From CADCVW01 sp964251385 (GTDB lineage: Bacteria; Pseudomonadota; Alphaproteobacteria; Sphingomonadales; Sphingomonadaceae), in contig CAXUJK010000002.1 in the NCBI GenBank assembly GCA_964251385.1, positions 186,001 to 250,000 on the forward strand: a DNA stretch of 64,000 nucleotides. The letters run 5' to 3'. This document shows positions 8,620 to 17,349 of this stretch, piece by piece (within the stretch, counting starts at the first letter, position 1; each line of letters opens with the position of its first letter). The translations under genes and the position numbers were made by a program. The notes beneath the pieces are model-generated. The model worked only from the letters and a program-made list of their open reading frames with translations. It was not told the origin of the DNA and made no database searches.

Positions 8620-9222
8620 ATGTGCAACCGCTACAGGATGTCGGCGAGCGAGGCGGAGCTTGCACGCACGTACGGGATTGAGGGTACGTTCGATCAGGAC
8701 GTGACGCTCCCGCCGCCTGAGCTGTTTCCCAAGAAGTCGGCATGGGTCGTCCGGCAGGAAGAAGACCGGCGCGTCCTCGATGTTATGAACTGGGGCTTCC
8801 CGCATCGCGTACCCGGAGCCAAGGGCGGTATGATCGACAAGTCGGTCACGAACGTCCGTAATCTGGCGAGTCCGTTCTGGCGTTCCGCTTTGAAGGAGCC
8901 GTCGCGCCGCTGCCTGGTTCCGGTCACGTCGTTCAGCGAGTACGGCCAGGAGCGCGGCGCGGACGGGAAGATGCCGTTGCACTGGTTCGACGTGCCAAGC
9001 CGGCCCGTGTTCACCTTCGCCGGCATCTGGCGGCCGCTCGGCGGGGGAAAGGTGTTCGCGTTCCTGACGAGCGAGCCGAACCCGCTCGTCGCGCCGATCC
9101 ACCCCAAGGCTATGCCTGTCATCCTCCACGAGGAGGATCATGATCGGTGGCTGAGGGCCGAAGTCGAAGACGCCTTGGCGCTAGCGTCGCCTTACCCTTC
9201 CCAGCTGATGCGTGGGGCTTGA
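8620..9222 (+). CDS. SRAP (YedK/HMCES) abasic-site DNA-protein crosslink enzyme
   Basis: A 200-residue SOS-response-associated peptidase (SRAP) protein. The family protects abasic sites in single-stranded DNA by forming a covalent thiazolidine link through Cys2. Here the protein must start at the ATG at 8620 so that MCNRYRM exposes Cys2; the upstream extension would abolish this. The other catalytic positions are present: Asn78 (TNVRNLASPFWR), Glu107 (VTSFSEYG) and His161 (IHPKAMPVIL), close to the E. coli YedK spacing. The usual Trp after the Glu is replaced by Tyr. SRAP genes on conjugative elements probably protect single-stranded transfer intermediates. No SOS box is visible directly upstream, although umuDC nearby has one. 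Confidence 0.92.
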   Translation: MCNRYRMSASEAELARTYGIEGTFDQDVTLPPPELFPKKSAWVVRQEEDRRVLDVMNWGFPHRVPGAKGGMIDKSVTNVRNLASPFWRSALKEPSRRCLVPVTSFSEYGQERGADGKMPLHWFDVPSRPVFTFAGIWRPLGGGKVFAFLTSEPNPLVAPIHPKAMPVILHEEDHDRWLRAEVEDALALASPYPSQLMRGA

Positions 9223-9399
9223 GCAGGCGCAACCGAGCCCTGAACCACGAGAAGAATGACCGATTTTAATGTTTAGCGGATGTAAGCTTGCGGTTAGGCA
9301 AGGTTGGGAGAACTTTCCGCCACGTACAGCTATTCACTTGCAGACTCATCAATCACACGGGGTGGGAACTCAATCAACGCGTTGGGGGTAGGCTCTGCT

Positions 9400-10443
9400 T
9401 CAGCAGATACTCACCCATATCTCAGAACAATCCATCTTCGCTAGCATGCTTTTGACCAGCGGACTCATGCGAGCATCAGCGCGGATCCTTTGGCGAACAT
9501 CTTTGAGATAATCGTCTCGCTCCTGTTCCATTCTGGAGTAGGAAGCCATTATAAGAAGATCAATCTCTGCCTCACCGCAGTACGACGGGGCAGTGAATCG
9601 AGAAACCCGGGTAAATAGCTGACTTTCTTTTGAAGTCGATGTCTTAGACTTCTGGTCGTGTCGCTCGTAAGCATCGATAAGCTTAGTATTAAATTCATCG
9701 AACGATTTTCTTTTCTCCTCCGAGTTACCCAGATACGTTTGAACCTTTATCTCTGTCATTGCGCCTGCAATAACGCTATCGATTATCTCTTTTTCTTCAG
9801 CAAATTCCAGTCGAGGACGGCTTAATGCAGCATCGATCTTCTGTCGTCGCGAGATGTTGTCACCGATCTCTCCCATTGCCTGGTTGAGACCCGACATAGT
9901 CTTGCCAAGCCGCTCAAACCCGTTCGCCTGTACAGGCGCAGCGACTTTCCGCTTTCCGGCATTCAGCGCCGACCCAACTCTCCTGACCGCCTCATCGGGA
10001 TCGGTGAACACGACTTTTGCAGGAATGCGTAGAACGCTGTAACCAAGACCCTCAAAATAGTCGTCCCGCTGCCGGTCACGTGCTCTTGCTTCCTCGGACG
10101 AATGGTAAGCCGCCCCATCGATCTCAATTACAAGCCACTCATTGGCCAAAAAGTCGACGCGGTACCCACCTTCCTGAACTTGCAGATCGAGCTTCAAGCC
10201 ATCGGTTCGTAGCGATCCAAGTTCTGGAACGAAGTCGTTCGCATCGATCATAGCCTTGAGAAACGCAGTCTCTGCTGGAGACTCGCAGTGTTCCTCAATA
10301 AAATCCCGCCAACGCGGGTCTCTCGCATCTACTCTCAGGTCCCGCCGAAATTTTGGCGACGGACGCGGGGATTTAGCTTCGGGGATGAAATGCCACACGA
10401 CAAATAACGCAATGAGAAGCGCAACGAGTGCCAAGCCTGACAT
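9400..10443 (-). CDS. Membrane-anchored DUF559-type nuclease-fold protein
   Basis: A 347-residue protein. A single N-terminal membrane segment (LALVALLIALFVVWHFI) is followed by a DUF559/Vsr-like PD-(D/E)xK domain at about residues 45-165. RVDFLANEWLVIEIDGAAYH gives the D...ExDG core, and RQRDDYFEGLGYSVLRIPA completes the fold. The C-terminal half is helical and charged, with no recognised domain. I start at the ATG at 10443, which has GGAG nine bases upstream; five codons further up is an in-frame TTG. Codon use is clearly more AT-rich than the surrounding backbone. A DNA-cleavage role is inferred from the fold. Its position opposite umuDC and beside the defence cluster is suggestive only. 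Confidence 0.72.
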   Translation of the reverse strand: MSGLALVALLIALFVVWHFIPEAKSPRPSPKFRRDLRVDARDPRWRDFIEEHCESPAETAFLKAMIDANDFVPELGSLRTDGLKLDLQVQEGGYRVDFLANEWLVIEIDGAAYHSSEEARARDRQRDDYFEGLGYSVLRIPAKVVFTDPDEAVRRVGSALNAGKRKVAAPVQANGFERLGKTMSGLNQAMGEIGDNISRRQKIDAALSRPRLEFAEEKEIIDSVIAGAMTEIKVQTYLGNSEEKRKSFDEFNTKLIDAYERHDQKSKTSTSKESQLFTRVSRFTAPSYCGEAEIDLLIMASYSRMEQERDDYLKDVRQRIRADARMSPLVKSMLAKMDCSEIWVSIC

Positions 10444-10634
10444 CAATTTGATCTCCAATCCTCGTCAGCCGCATCATCTTACAACGTCTGCGAACATCCG
10501 CGCGCCGACTGGCCATTCTCTCCTTTGGCGGCCTAACCGGTAGCGCCTGACCGCTGCCGTGACGATACCGAGCGAACCCATGTTGCGCTGCAAGCAGTTC
10601 CAGCAGACGCAAAGCCGAGGACGCAAATTAGCGT

Positions 10635-10649
10635 GTTCCCTTTTCGTTC
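10635..10649 (+). promoter_or_regulatory. SOS (LexA) box upstream of umuD
   Basis: GTTC-CCTTTTC-GTTC matches exactly the direct-repeat GTTC-N7-GTTC operator known for alphaproteobacterial LexA. It ends 50 bases before the umuD start. A second symmetric element, GAACAAGGTTGTTC, lies at 10678-10691, immediately before the start codon. Confidence 0.85.
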
Positions 10650-10699
10650 TGAGCAGCGTTACAAGAGCCGCGTCCTCGAACAAGGTTGTTCATGCGTCC

Positions 10700-11125
10700 A
10701 TGCGGCCCCTTCGCCTCCATCCTGTGCCGTTCGAGCTGGTGCCTTTCGAGGCTAAGCTGCTGCTGTGCAGCACGCCCGCCGGATTTCCATCTCCGGCCCA
10801 GGACGACATGGAGGAGCCGATCGACCTAGGCGGCTGGCTCATGGAGCATCCGGCGGCCAGCTACATCATGCGGGTTGATGGCCACTCGATGGTGGACGCC
10901 GGGATCGGCGACGGGGACCTGATCGTCGTCAACCGAGCGAAGAAGCCGTGTTCCGGGCACATCGTCGTCGCGCTCGTTCACGGCGATCGGACGCTGAAAC
11001 GCTTGAGGCGTATCGACGGCCGCTTCTGGCTGGTGCCCGAGGCCGAAGGCTACCCGCACACCATCGTCGATGAGAGCATCGAGATCTGGGGCGTGGTCGT
11101 CGGACTGGCGCGCCGCTACCGGTGA
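10700..11125 (+). CDS. umuD: UmuD-like LexA/S24 self-cleaving subunit
   Basis: A 141-residue UmuD homologue, the usual length (E. coli 139). The autocleavage site is Ala27-Gly28 (STPAGFPSPAQDD, where E. coli has Cys-Gly). The Ser/Lys dyad is Ser63 (DGHSMVDAGI) and Lys100 (RTLKRL). After RecA-stimulated cleavage UmuD' joins UmuC as DNA polymerase V for translesion synthesis. I chose the ATG at 10700 because it gives the family length; longer starts add an unrelated stretch that would contain the SOS box. The stop overlaps the GTG start of umuC (GTGA), so the two are translationally coupled. Confidence 0.9.
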   Translation: MRPLRLHPVPFELVPFEAKLLLCSTPAGFPSPAQDDMEEPIDLGGWLMEHPAASYIMRVDGHSMVDAGIGDGDLIVVNRAKKPCSGHIVVALVHGDRTLKRLRRIDGRFWLVPEAEGYPHTIVDESIEIWGVVVGLARRYR

Positions 11126-12393
11126 CGACGCCGATCGCACTTATCGACTGCAACAACTACTATGTCAGCTGCGAGCGCGCGTTCGACAGTAGCCTGGTGG
11201 GCGTGCCGGTCATCGTGCTTTCCAACAACGACGGCTGCGCCGTCGCGAGGTCGGCGGAAGCCAAGGCGCTTGGCATCACGATGGGTGCGCCCGCGCACCT
11301 GATCCGCGACAAGATTGAGCGTCACGGCATCCGCGTGCTGTCGTCAAACTACACGCTATACGGGGACATGCAGCGCCGCGTAGTCGCCGCGGTCGACGAG
11401 TTCGCGCGCGATTGCGAAATCTACTCGATCGACGAGACGTTCCTGGATCTCGCCGGCTTCGAGGATCGCGACCTCACTGCCCACGTCAACGCGATGCGCG
11501 ATCAGGTGCGGCGCTGGACGACGATCCCGACGTGCGTCGGCATCGGGAACACCAAGACGCTCGCCAAGCTGGCGAACGCGGCCGCCAAGAAGAACCCGCT
11601 GTTCGACGGCGTCGCCGACCTGCGCGACGACGTCATGCGCGGGTGAGTCCTCGATCGCTTCCCCGTCTCGGATGTCTGGGGGGTCGGCGGCGCGACGGCG
11701 TGCAAGCTCGCCGAACTCGGCATCCTCACGGCTGGCAAGTTACGAGATATGCCGATGAAGCAGGCGAGGGCAGTCGGCACCGTGGTGCTGGAGCGCCTCG
11801 TCGCCGAACTCCGCGGCGTGCCTTCTGCGGCGGTCGAAAGCGTCGAACCCCAGCGCAAGGGCATGGCGGTGACGCGCTCGTTCGGCGTGCCGGTAACCGA
11901 GTTCGATACGCTCATGGGTGCCATCGCGCAGTACGCGATGCGCGGAGGCGAGAAGCTACGCGAGCACGGCTTAGTCGCGGCGCGCCTGACCGTGTTCTTC
12001 CACACCAACCGCCACAAGCCAAACAGGCCACAATATGCGGGCTCCCGCACGCTGGCGCTTCATCCGATGACGAACGACAGCCTTGAGCTCGTCGGCGCGG
12101 CTCGCCGAGGTGCCGAGCGCGCGTGGCGCGATGGTTATGCGTACACAAAGGCGGGCATTATGTTAGACGACCTCGTCGCTGCTGATTGCCGACCGCGCAC
12201 CCTGTTCGAAGAAGACGGCGAAAAGCGGGTACGCTTGATGGGTGCACTTGACGAAATTAACGGGAGGTTCGGGCGCTTCACAGCAGTGCCCGGCGTTCAA
12301 GGCGTTAAGCGCGAGTGGAAGATGCGTGCAGACATGAAGTCTCCCGCGTGGACAACTCAATTGACGGACGTGCCGCGAGTTGGCGCGCGGTAG
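11122..12393 (+). pseudogene. umuC: umuC (DNA polymerase V) split by one in-frame TGA
   Basis: A Y-family polymerase gene with a premature TGA at 11644-11646. Both sides are in the same frame and together give 423 residues, matching E. coli UmuC (422). The first half (174 codons) holds the catalytic acidic residues: Asp9 (ALIDCNNYYVSCERA) and Asp104-Glu105 (SIDETFLD). The second half starts with the thumb region (VLDRFPVSDVWGVGGATACK) and holds the little finger and C-terminal tail. The stop lies where homologues often have Trp, so TGG to TGA is the simplest change. The downstream part has not drifted, so the mutation is recent, is a sequencing error, or is read through. As it stands no functional polymerase should be made. 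GTG start at 11122. Confidence 0.88.
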
Positions 12394-12712
12394 GCGGGCG
12401 TGGTTCCGTCCGGGTCAGCACATGGTGGACAGCGGAACGACTGCTTTGGAGCGGCAGGGCGCCGAGGTGTTCCTGTTGGCCTGCGGTCAGTCCACCAGTG
12501 TCGCGCCGATGCCCATCAAGCCGTGTCAAGCGCGGGCATCGTCTCGGTAATTGATAGCCGATCGGCTGGGCTGCTGGAGCATCCGACGACTTAGCGCGCT
12601 TGGCCGATCGTATCGGCAAGTTGAAGAACAAGCGGTCTCTGAGCTCCTTCTATAGTGCCGACGATCGCCATGATTGCTGGTGCAAGTAAGCGTCGAACTC
12701 GCGCGTGGGTCA
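12394..12712. other. Intergenic region, nothing recognised
   Basis: These 319 bases lie between the convergent umuC and DruA-like genes. I see no convincing coding frame, hairpin-plus-T terminator or repeat. Confidence 0.4.
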
Positions 12713-14737
12713 CTAACTGTCGATGGGCAGACTCAGTTGTCCATCGGCGTCGGCGTTCAGGGCAGCCCAGACGCTTTTCGGGCCAAGCTGTTCCAGCTTC
12801 GTAAGTGTCTCGTCCCGTAAGACGCGCTCGAACAACCATCTGCGTCTCCATGCCGCCGCGATCGCGCGCGCGTCTTGCCCTTCCGCGTCGATGGTCGCCA
12901 AGCCAACAAGCGCATCGCGCGCTGCTGGATCGAGCTCGCAGCCGTAGAATAGGCGAGGCGTCGCGTGATGAAGGATGGAATCGCTCTTAAGGCCTAGGGC
13001 GTCGAGGCCTTCGCGAATCTGTCGCAGCCGGGGACTAGTGCCTTCTCCAAACCGATTATTGACCCGCCTCGCATCGTGTCGAAACAATGCCATATTACGC
13101 AAGGCGTTTGCGGTTTCCGCTCCTAAATGTAGCGTGCCGAAGCCGCCGGTAAGGCTTTTCCCGATCGCGCCCCATCGGACGTCGTGGGTGAGTTCTGGAT
13201 AATCTGCTCCGGTCAAGGCGAGCCGATTATATTGGCTTGAACCCACGCCGTAGAGCGACGTCGTCGTCAGGATGCGAAGGTTTGCCGGTTTGGTGATCGG
13301 TCGCCCGGCCATCTGCGAGGCGATGACGCTAACCTGTCCGCCATAGCGGCGGACGTAAGCCTCCCTGACCTCGCGCGAGGTCAGCAGAAGCGCAACGAGC
13401 TTGCCGCCAAGAAGCTGATTATAGGGTTGAATCGCTCCACAGATGCTGACGTCAGCGACCTGACTGGATAGGCCGGCCTTGCGGAACTCGGTGAGTGCGA
13501 TGTCCAGCGCTCGTTGCCCGGTCGGCGAGGCGAACAGTCCGGCTACAGCAGCGTCGGGATCGGAACCGGATTGAGCGGCGGCGAAGGTCCGCTTTGCCAG
13601 CAGGAGTTGTGCCAGCAATTCAGCGCGTTTGCGCACGAACAGTAGATCGTCTGACGCGCGTTGCCAGTCGGTTTCTGCATTGCTGCCTCTAACGTCGCCG
13701 CGATGTGGCTTGACGCGGCCGTGCTCATCCCGATGTGCCTCGAAGTGCGCGCGGAGTTGTGCGTCGCGCGCGCGCGCGGCACCGGCTGCGCGCTGCTCAA
13801 GCCGGAGCCCCACCGTCTCGGTTGGGTAGGCAATCTCGTCCGCGCTGGCCAAGTCTTCCCAGCGCAATGCGGTGATGGACTCGTCTATTCGGCGGATCAG
13901 GGCGTCGCCGAAGGTCGCCGCGTTCCATACACCGGTTTCAACCCGATCGAGAGCGGCGCCTCGAAGCCACCCGATCCAGTTGTCGCGACAAGCCAGACGC
14001 ATAACCGGGCTCGCCAGCATGGCGATGCCCATAACAGGTCGCTTTGGTCGAGCGGCGTTACGCACGAGGACCAGCATCTGCCGGCCCGGGATGGCGCGGT
14101 ATTCGTGCGCCCAAGTGTGTCGGAAATAGCGCCAGATGTCATTGAGCGCGAGCCCGGTATCCGGGCACTTAGCGCCGGCTTCGCAAACCTCGACCACTGG
14201 GTCGATCAAGAGGGCGAGTGCCGCCTCCCGATCAAGGCCACTCGAGCCCGCCGTCGCACGAAGCTCGCGAGCGAGATCAGCGCCGTCATCGACGAGGTCG
14301 AGGATGGAGTAACGCCCCTGCGGTCGCGGGGTGCGCCGCTCCATGCGGCTGATGAAGTGCCGGACGGACGGTTCGGCAAGCTGGCGCTGCCGCGCCATCT
14401 GCAACGTCGCGCGAACCCGCTCCTTAATGTCGTCGACGGTCTGCAGGTCATCGCGACCGATCCCGGGCGGCGCGAATGTAATCCGACCGCGCCCGAAGTC
14501 GATCTTCCATCCCTGCTCATGGAGGTCGGCTATGAGGAGGCAGATGGCACGCAGCTTGAGGCTATCGCCGTCATCGACAAAGCGTCGCGAGAGCGAACGC
14601 AACTCGGAAGCGAAGCTGGGCGGCATGGCCGCGCCGAGATCGAGAACGTCGTTCAGGCGGTCGCGCTCACCCGGCGCCAGATAAGGCGAGAAGTCCCGCT
14701 GACGCCCCGGTCCGTACAGGTCCTTATCCGCCGACAC
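12713..14737 (-). CDS. DruA-like (DUF4338) protein, long form
   Basis: A 674-residue protein with both conserved blocks of DUF4338 (DruA). The first is at about residues 238-260 (GIAMLASPVMRLACRDNWIG). The second is at about 430-506 (ICGAIQPYNQLLGGKLVALL, then SVIASQMAGRPI and TTSLYGVGSSQYNRL). DUF4338 proteins include DruA of the Druantia anti-phage system, which is about 400 residues; this version has long N- and C-terminal extensions. The start is the GTG at 14737, preceded by GGGAGG; an upstream TTG is less likely. It is the last gene of a minus-strand operon with a sigma-like protein and a GHKL ATPase (58-base gap). A role in defence against foreign DNA is inferred from the family and from the DruE-like helicase 14 kb away. 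Confidence 0.82.
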   Translation of the reverse strand: MSADKDLYGPGRQRDFSPYLAPGERDRLNDVLDLGAAMPPSFASELRSLSRRFVDDGDSLKLRAICLLIADLHEQGWKIDFGRGRITFAPPGIGRDDLQTVDDIKERVRATLQMARQRQLAEPSVRHFISRMERRTPRPQGRYSILDLVDDGADLARELRATAGSSGLDREAALALLIDPVVEVCEAGAKCPDTGLALNDIWRYFRHTWAHEYRAIPGRQMLVLVRNAARPKRPVMGIAMLASPVMRLACRDNWIGWLRGAALDRVETGVWNAATFGDALIRRIDESITALRWEDLASADEIAYPTETVGLRLEQRAAGAARARDAQLRAHFEAHRDEHGRVKPHRGDVRGSNAETDWQRASDDLLFVRKRAELLAQLLLAKRTFAAAQSGSDPDAAVAGLFASPTGQRALDIALTEFRKAGLSSQVADVSICGAIQPYNQLLGGKLVALLLTSREVREAYVRRYGGQVSVIASQMAGRPITKPANLRILTTTSLYGVGSSQYNRLALTGADYPELTHDVRWGAIGKSLTGGFGTLHLGAETANALRNMALFRHDARRVNNRFGEGTSPRLRQIREGLDALGLKSDSILHHATPRLFYGCELDPAARDALVGLATIDAEGQDARAIAAAWRRRWLFERVLRDETLTKLEQLGPKSVWAALNADADGQLSLPIDS

Positions 14738-14807
14738 TCCGCCTCCCAAAACCGCACCTGGGCCGACAGCGGCCCGGCGAGCCTATGGCTGATCAAGCGT
14801 CGAACGG

Positions 14808-16499
14808 CTAGCCAACATCGTCCCAGGTTCCCGCTCCAACGTCCTCGTCATCTCCGGCGGCTAAGTGGGTGGCGAGCATGTCGAGCGCTTGGTCGAGCCG
14901 CCGCGACCAAGGCGCGAGACTGGTCTCGACGAGCTGCGCACCACCGCCTTCGGCGTTGAGCACCACGTCGCCAAACGCAAAGAGCATCACCTCCAGCGCT
15001 GCTCTGAGCTCCAAGGTCGCGGTCGGTGCGTCGTAGATGTCGGTGAAGAAGCGGTGGGCCATGTTGAGGCGCAGGGTGCGCGCACCGCCGCTTCGATCGA
15101 CCTTGAAAAAGGGCTCCTTGGGGAGATTCTCGAACTTAGTTCGATACCGCGGTGGTCGCAGGTCGAGCTGACCCTGAACCCACGAAGACCCCGGTTGCGC
15201 GCTCATCGCGCGGACCGAAAGTCGGGTTTCGCCGTTCGTTGGGGTCAACGCGCGAGCGCGTCGAGCGAGCTTGGCCTCCTTCACCTTGGTCCTAAGCTGC
15301 TCGATTGCTTTCGGCAGCCCTGCTTGCAACAGCAGTTCCCAGGCGAACGGCGAGACCGTGACCTGCTGCTTGGACGTCGTGACGCCGAACGCCTCGTCAA
15401 GCGTGGCGGAGAACTCGACTTCGACCTTGATGTAGCGGTCGTTGTTGATGAAGCTCGTCCAAGGCGTGCGGGTCTGCACATCGATCAGCCGGCCGTTTCG
15501 GCTGAAGATGACGCCGTGATAATCCTTCATGATCGCGAAGCGGCTGTTCGCGTTCACCCCGACGGCGTCGCGCGCCTTGTCGATCGAGCCGAAGCTCGGC
15601 GGCAGCCAAGCGTAGCGGAGCGTCACCGCACCGAGATAGCCGCCGTGCAAATCGCGGGCCTCGACTCGGACAGGATCCAGAGCGAGGGCGCGATCATCGT
15701 CAATGTTGTGGAACCTAAACTCGGGCGTGAGGAAAAGAGGATCGATCGGCTCGACATACTGGCCATCGACGTAGATCGCGGCGTCGCCGCGCAGCTTGTG
15801 ATAGGTGACACCAAACTGGCGGCAGAGGTTCTCGCGTAAGCCCTGCGCGGTGGTCCACTCTAGCCGATCAAGCTTGTCGATCAGAATGACTGTTCCCGAT
15901 CGCCAGCCATCCGGGAAGGCGAGGGCGACGGTATCGACCAAGAAGTCTGGCAACGCGGCCGGCTCGGCCGTTGGAACGACGATCTCTCCGGTACGATCCG
16001 TATAGTCGCCCGAGGTCAGCCGATCGAGATCAACACTAACGGCGTGCAATCGTCCACCGTCGGTCATCGAGTACACGGTGAAACGGCGGCCGAGGCTGAC
16101 CGACGCACAAGGCAGACCATAACCGTAGCGACCAAGCCCCTTGCGGTCATTTTCGCGGTGCGTGCCGCCCCACATCACCGCCATGCGGATCATGTCGGGC
16201 TCCATGCCGTGGCCGTTGTCGACGACGGCGATCTGCGCGGGTTTCTTCAACGAACCGCCCTCCGCGAAGCCGAACACAACTTCGACCCGCTCGGCGAAAG
16301 CCTGAACTGCGTTGTCGATCAGTTCCGCGAGCGCGTCTCCGTTGGTCCGGTAGCCCAGGTCCCGAATGCCGCGGACGAAAGCCTCCGGCACGACCAAGCC
16401 CAGCTTGGCGCGGCCTCCGCCTCGTTCGACATAGGCGCGCTGGGCCGCAAGGGCGGGCGCGAAAGCCGCACCTCGCAGCGTTCTGACGGCAAAGGCCAT
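14808..16499 (-). CDS. GHKL (MutL/Hsp90-fold) ATPase 1
   Basis: A 563-residue protein with a Bergerat ATP-binding fold. The N box has Glu59 and Asn63 (DALAELIDNAVQAF), the G1 box is DNGHGM with Asp94, and the G2 box is GLGRYGYGLP at 121-130. The region after the ATPase (FGVTYHKL..., then IYVDGQYVEPIDPLFL) resembles the transducer and middle domains of MutL- and Hsp90-type dimers. It is paralogous to the ATPase at 17350-19311, which has the same succession of blocks, so the two may form a heterodimer. Its start lies 3 bases after the stop of the sigma-like gene, implying translational coupling. The substrate is unknown. No MutL-type endonuclease motif is evident. Confidence 0.85.
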   Translation of the reverse strand: MAFAVRTLRGAAFAPALAAQRAYVERGGGRAKLGLVVPEAFVRGIRDLGYRTNGDALAELIDNAVQAFAERVEVVFGFAEGGSLKKPAQIAVVDNGHGMEPDMIRMAVMWGGTHRENDRKGLGRYGYGLPCASVSLGRRFTVYSMTDGGRLHAVSVDLDRLTSGDYTDRTGEIVVPTAEPAALPDFLVDTVALAFPDGWRSGTVILIDKLDRLEWTTAQGLRENLCRQFGVTYHKLRGDAAIYVDGQYVEPIDPLFLTPEFRFHNIDDDRALALDPVRVEARDLHGGYLGAVTLRYAWLPPSFGSIDKARDAVGVNANSRFAIMKDYHGVIFSRNGRLIDVQTRTPWTSFINNDRYIKVEVEFSATLDEAFGVTTSKQQVTVSPFAWELLLQAGLPKAIEQLRTKVKEAKLARRARALTPTNGETRLSVRAMSAQPGSSWVQGQLDLRPPRYRTKFENLPKEPFFKVDRSGGARTLRLNMAHRFFTDIYDAPTATLELRAALEVMLFAFGDVVLNAEGGGAQLVETSLAPWSRRLDQALDMLATHLAAGDDEDVGAGTWDDVG

Positions 16500-16502
16500 C
16501 AG

Positions 16503-17159
16503 CTAGGCCGCCAAACGCACCGTTGTGCAGAAGCTCTCGACGCGCCGATGCAGCGCGAATCGGCTGAGGTTCATCGACGCCGCCGCCTCGTTCATGGTCC
16601 ACGCGTCCAGGTGGACCAGCCGGAGTGCCTCGGCGATGTTGGGAGGAGCCTTGGCCAGCACGGTGGCGATCTCGACCCGCTGCTCGGCCTCGATCGTCGC
16701 GAGACGCGCGGCAGGGCAAGCGAAGCTGTCTACCTCGATCATTGCGTAATCGCCAACGCGCGTCGTGGCGGCTTCAAGGGCCGCCGCGCCGGGAATGCGG
16801 TCCGTATCTCCGGCGGCGATCCGATCGCGTGGTTCGTCGCGGTAGCGACGGGTGCGCTGGCCCGGAGGCGCGTGGTCGGCGCGAACCTTGCGGATTGCGC
16901 CGAGCACGGCGTGGCGGAGCATTTTCAGCGGCTTGGTCGTTTCGAGCATCTTGGGGCCGGCGACGAACAAGTTGACGATCGCCTCGTGTGCGACATCGTC
17001 GAGCAAGCGTTCGGCCAGATCAGGTGCGCGAGCCATGCACATGGTTTTCGCATAGGCGCGCACCGCGTCGCCGAAACGCGTGTGGTTGCGGTTGAACGTC
17101 TGGGTGAGAGCCGCCTCAATCATGGCGGACAGAGTTGTGATTTTGACGCCGTTCTTCAC
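16503..17159 (-). CDS. Sigma-70/ECF-like helix-turn-helix protein
   Basis: A 218-residue protein whose layout resembles an ECF sigma factor. The N-terminal helical region (LLDDVAHEAIVNLFVAGPKM, then LRHAVLGAIRKVRADH) matches the general pattern of sigma region 2. The C-terminus (IAEALRLVHLDAWTMNEAAA, then MNLSRFALHRRVESF) looks like the region 4 helix-turn-helix. Similarity is weak and it could instead be a DNA-binding subunit of the system. The GTG start at 17159 has a strong AAAGGAG ribosome site. It heads the operon sigma-like / GHKL ATPase 1 / DruA-like. A perfect 14-bp inverted repeat lies about 120 bases upstream. Confidence 0.6.
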   Translation of the reverse strand: MKNGVKITTLSAMIEAALTQTFNRNHTRFGDAVRAYAKTMCMARAPDLAERLLDDVAHEAIVNLFVAGPKMLETTKPLKMLRHAVLGAIRKVRADHAPPGQRTRRYRDEPRDRIAAGDTDRIPGAAALEAATTRVGDYAMIEVDSFACPAARLATIEAEQRVEIATVLAKAPPNIAEALRLVHLDAWTMNEAAASMNLSRFALHRRVESFCTTVRLAA

Positions 17160-17276
17160 GGAGTGCTCCTTTCGCTGCGTTGGCCTTCAAATCAGCTAGA
17201 AGGCCGATGCAGCGTTAGGTGAATCGCGGTACATGACCGCTGCCGACACTGGTCTCGAGCTGTACTCTTACTATGG

Positions 17277-17313
17277 CCAGCCTAGCAGGCTGAGGTGCGG
17301 CCTGCTAGGCTGG
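17277..17313. repeat. Perfect 14-bp inverted repeat between the two ATPase operons
   Basis: CCAGCCTAGCAGGC and its exact inverse complement are separated by 9 bases. On the plus strand it is followed by TTTT. It lies between the end of GHKL ATPase 2 (17350) and the start of the sigma-like gene (17159). It could be a terminator for minus-strand transcripts, although no T-run follows on that strand, or an operator for the downstream operon. Confidence 0.75.
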
Positions 17314-17349
17314 TTTTACTTCGACGATGCCGCGAAACGTAAGTGCCGA

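Noticed and set aside
10678..10691. GAACAAGGTTGTTC as a second LexA box
   Set aside because: Its spacing (GAAC-N6-GTTC) fits neither the alphaproteobacterial GTTC-N7-GTTC form nor the GAAC-N4-GTTC form; kept only as a separate dyad.
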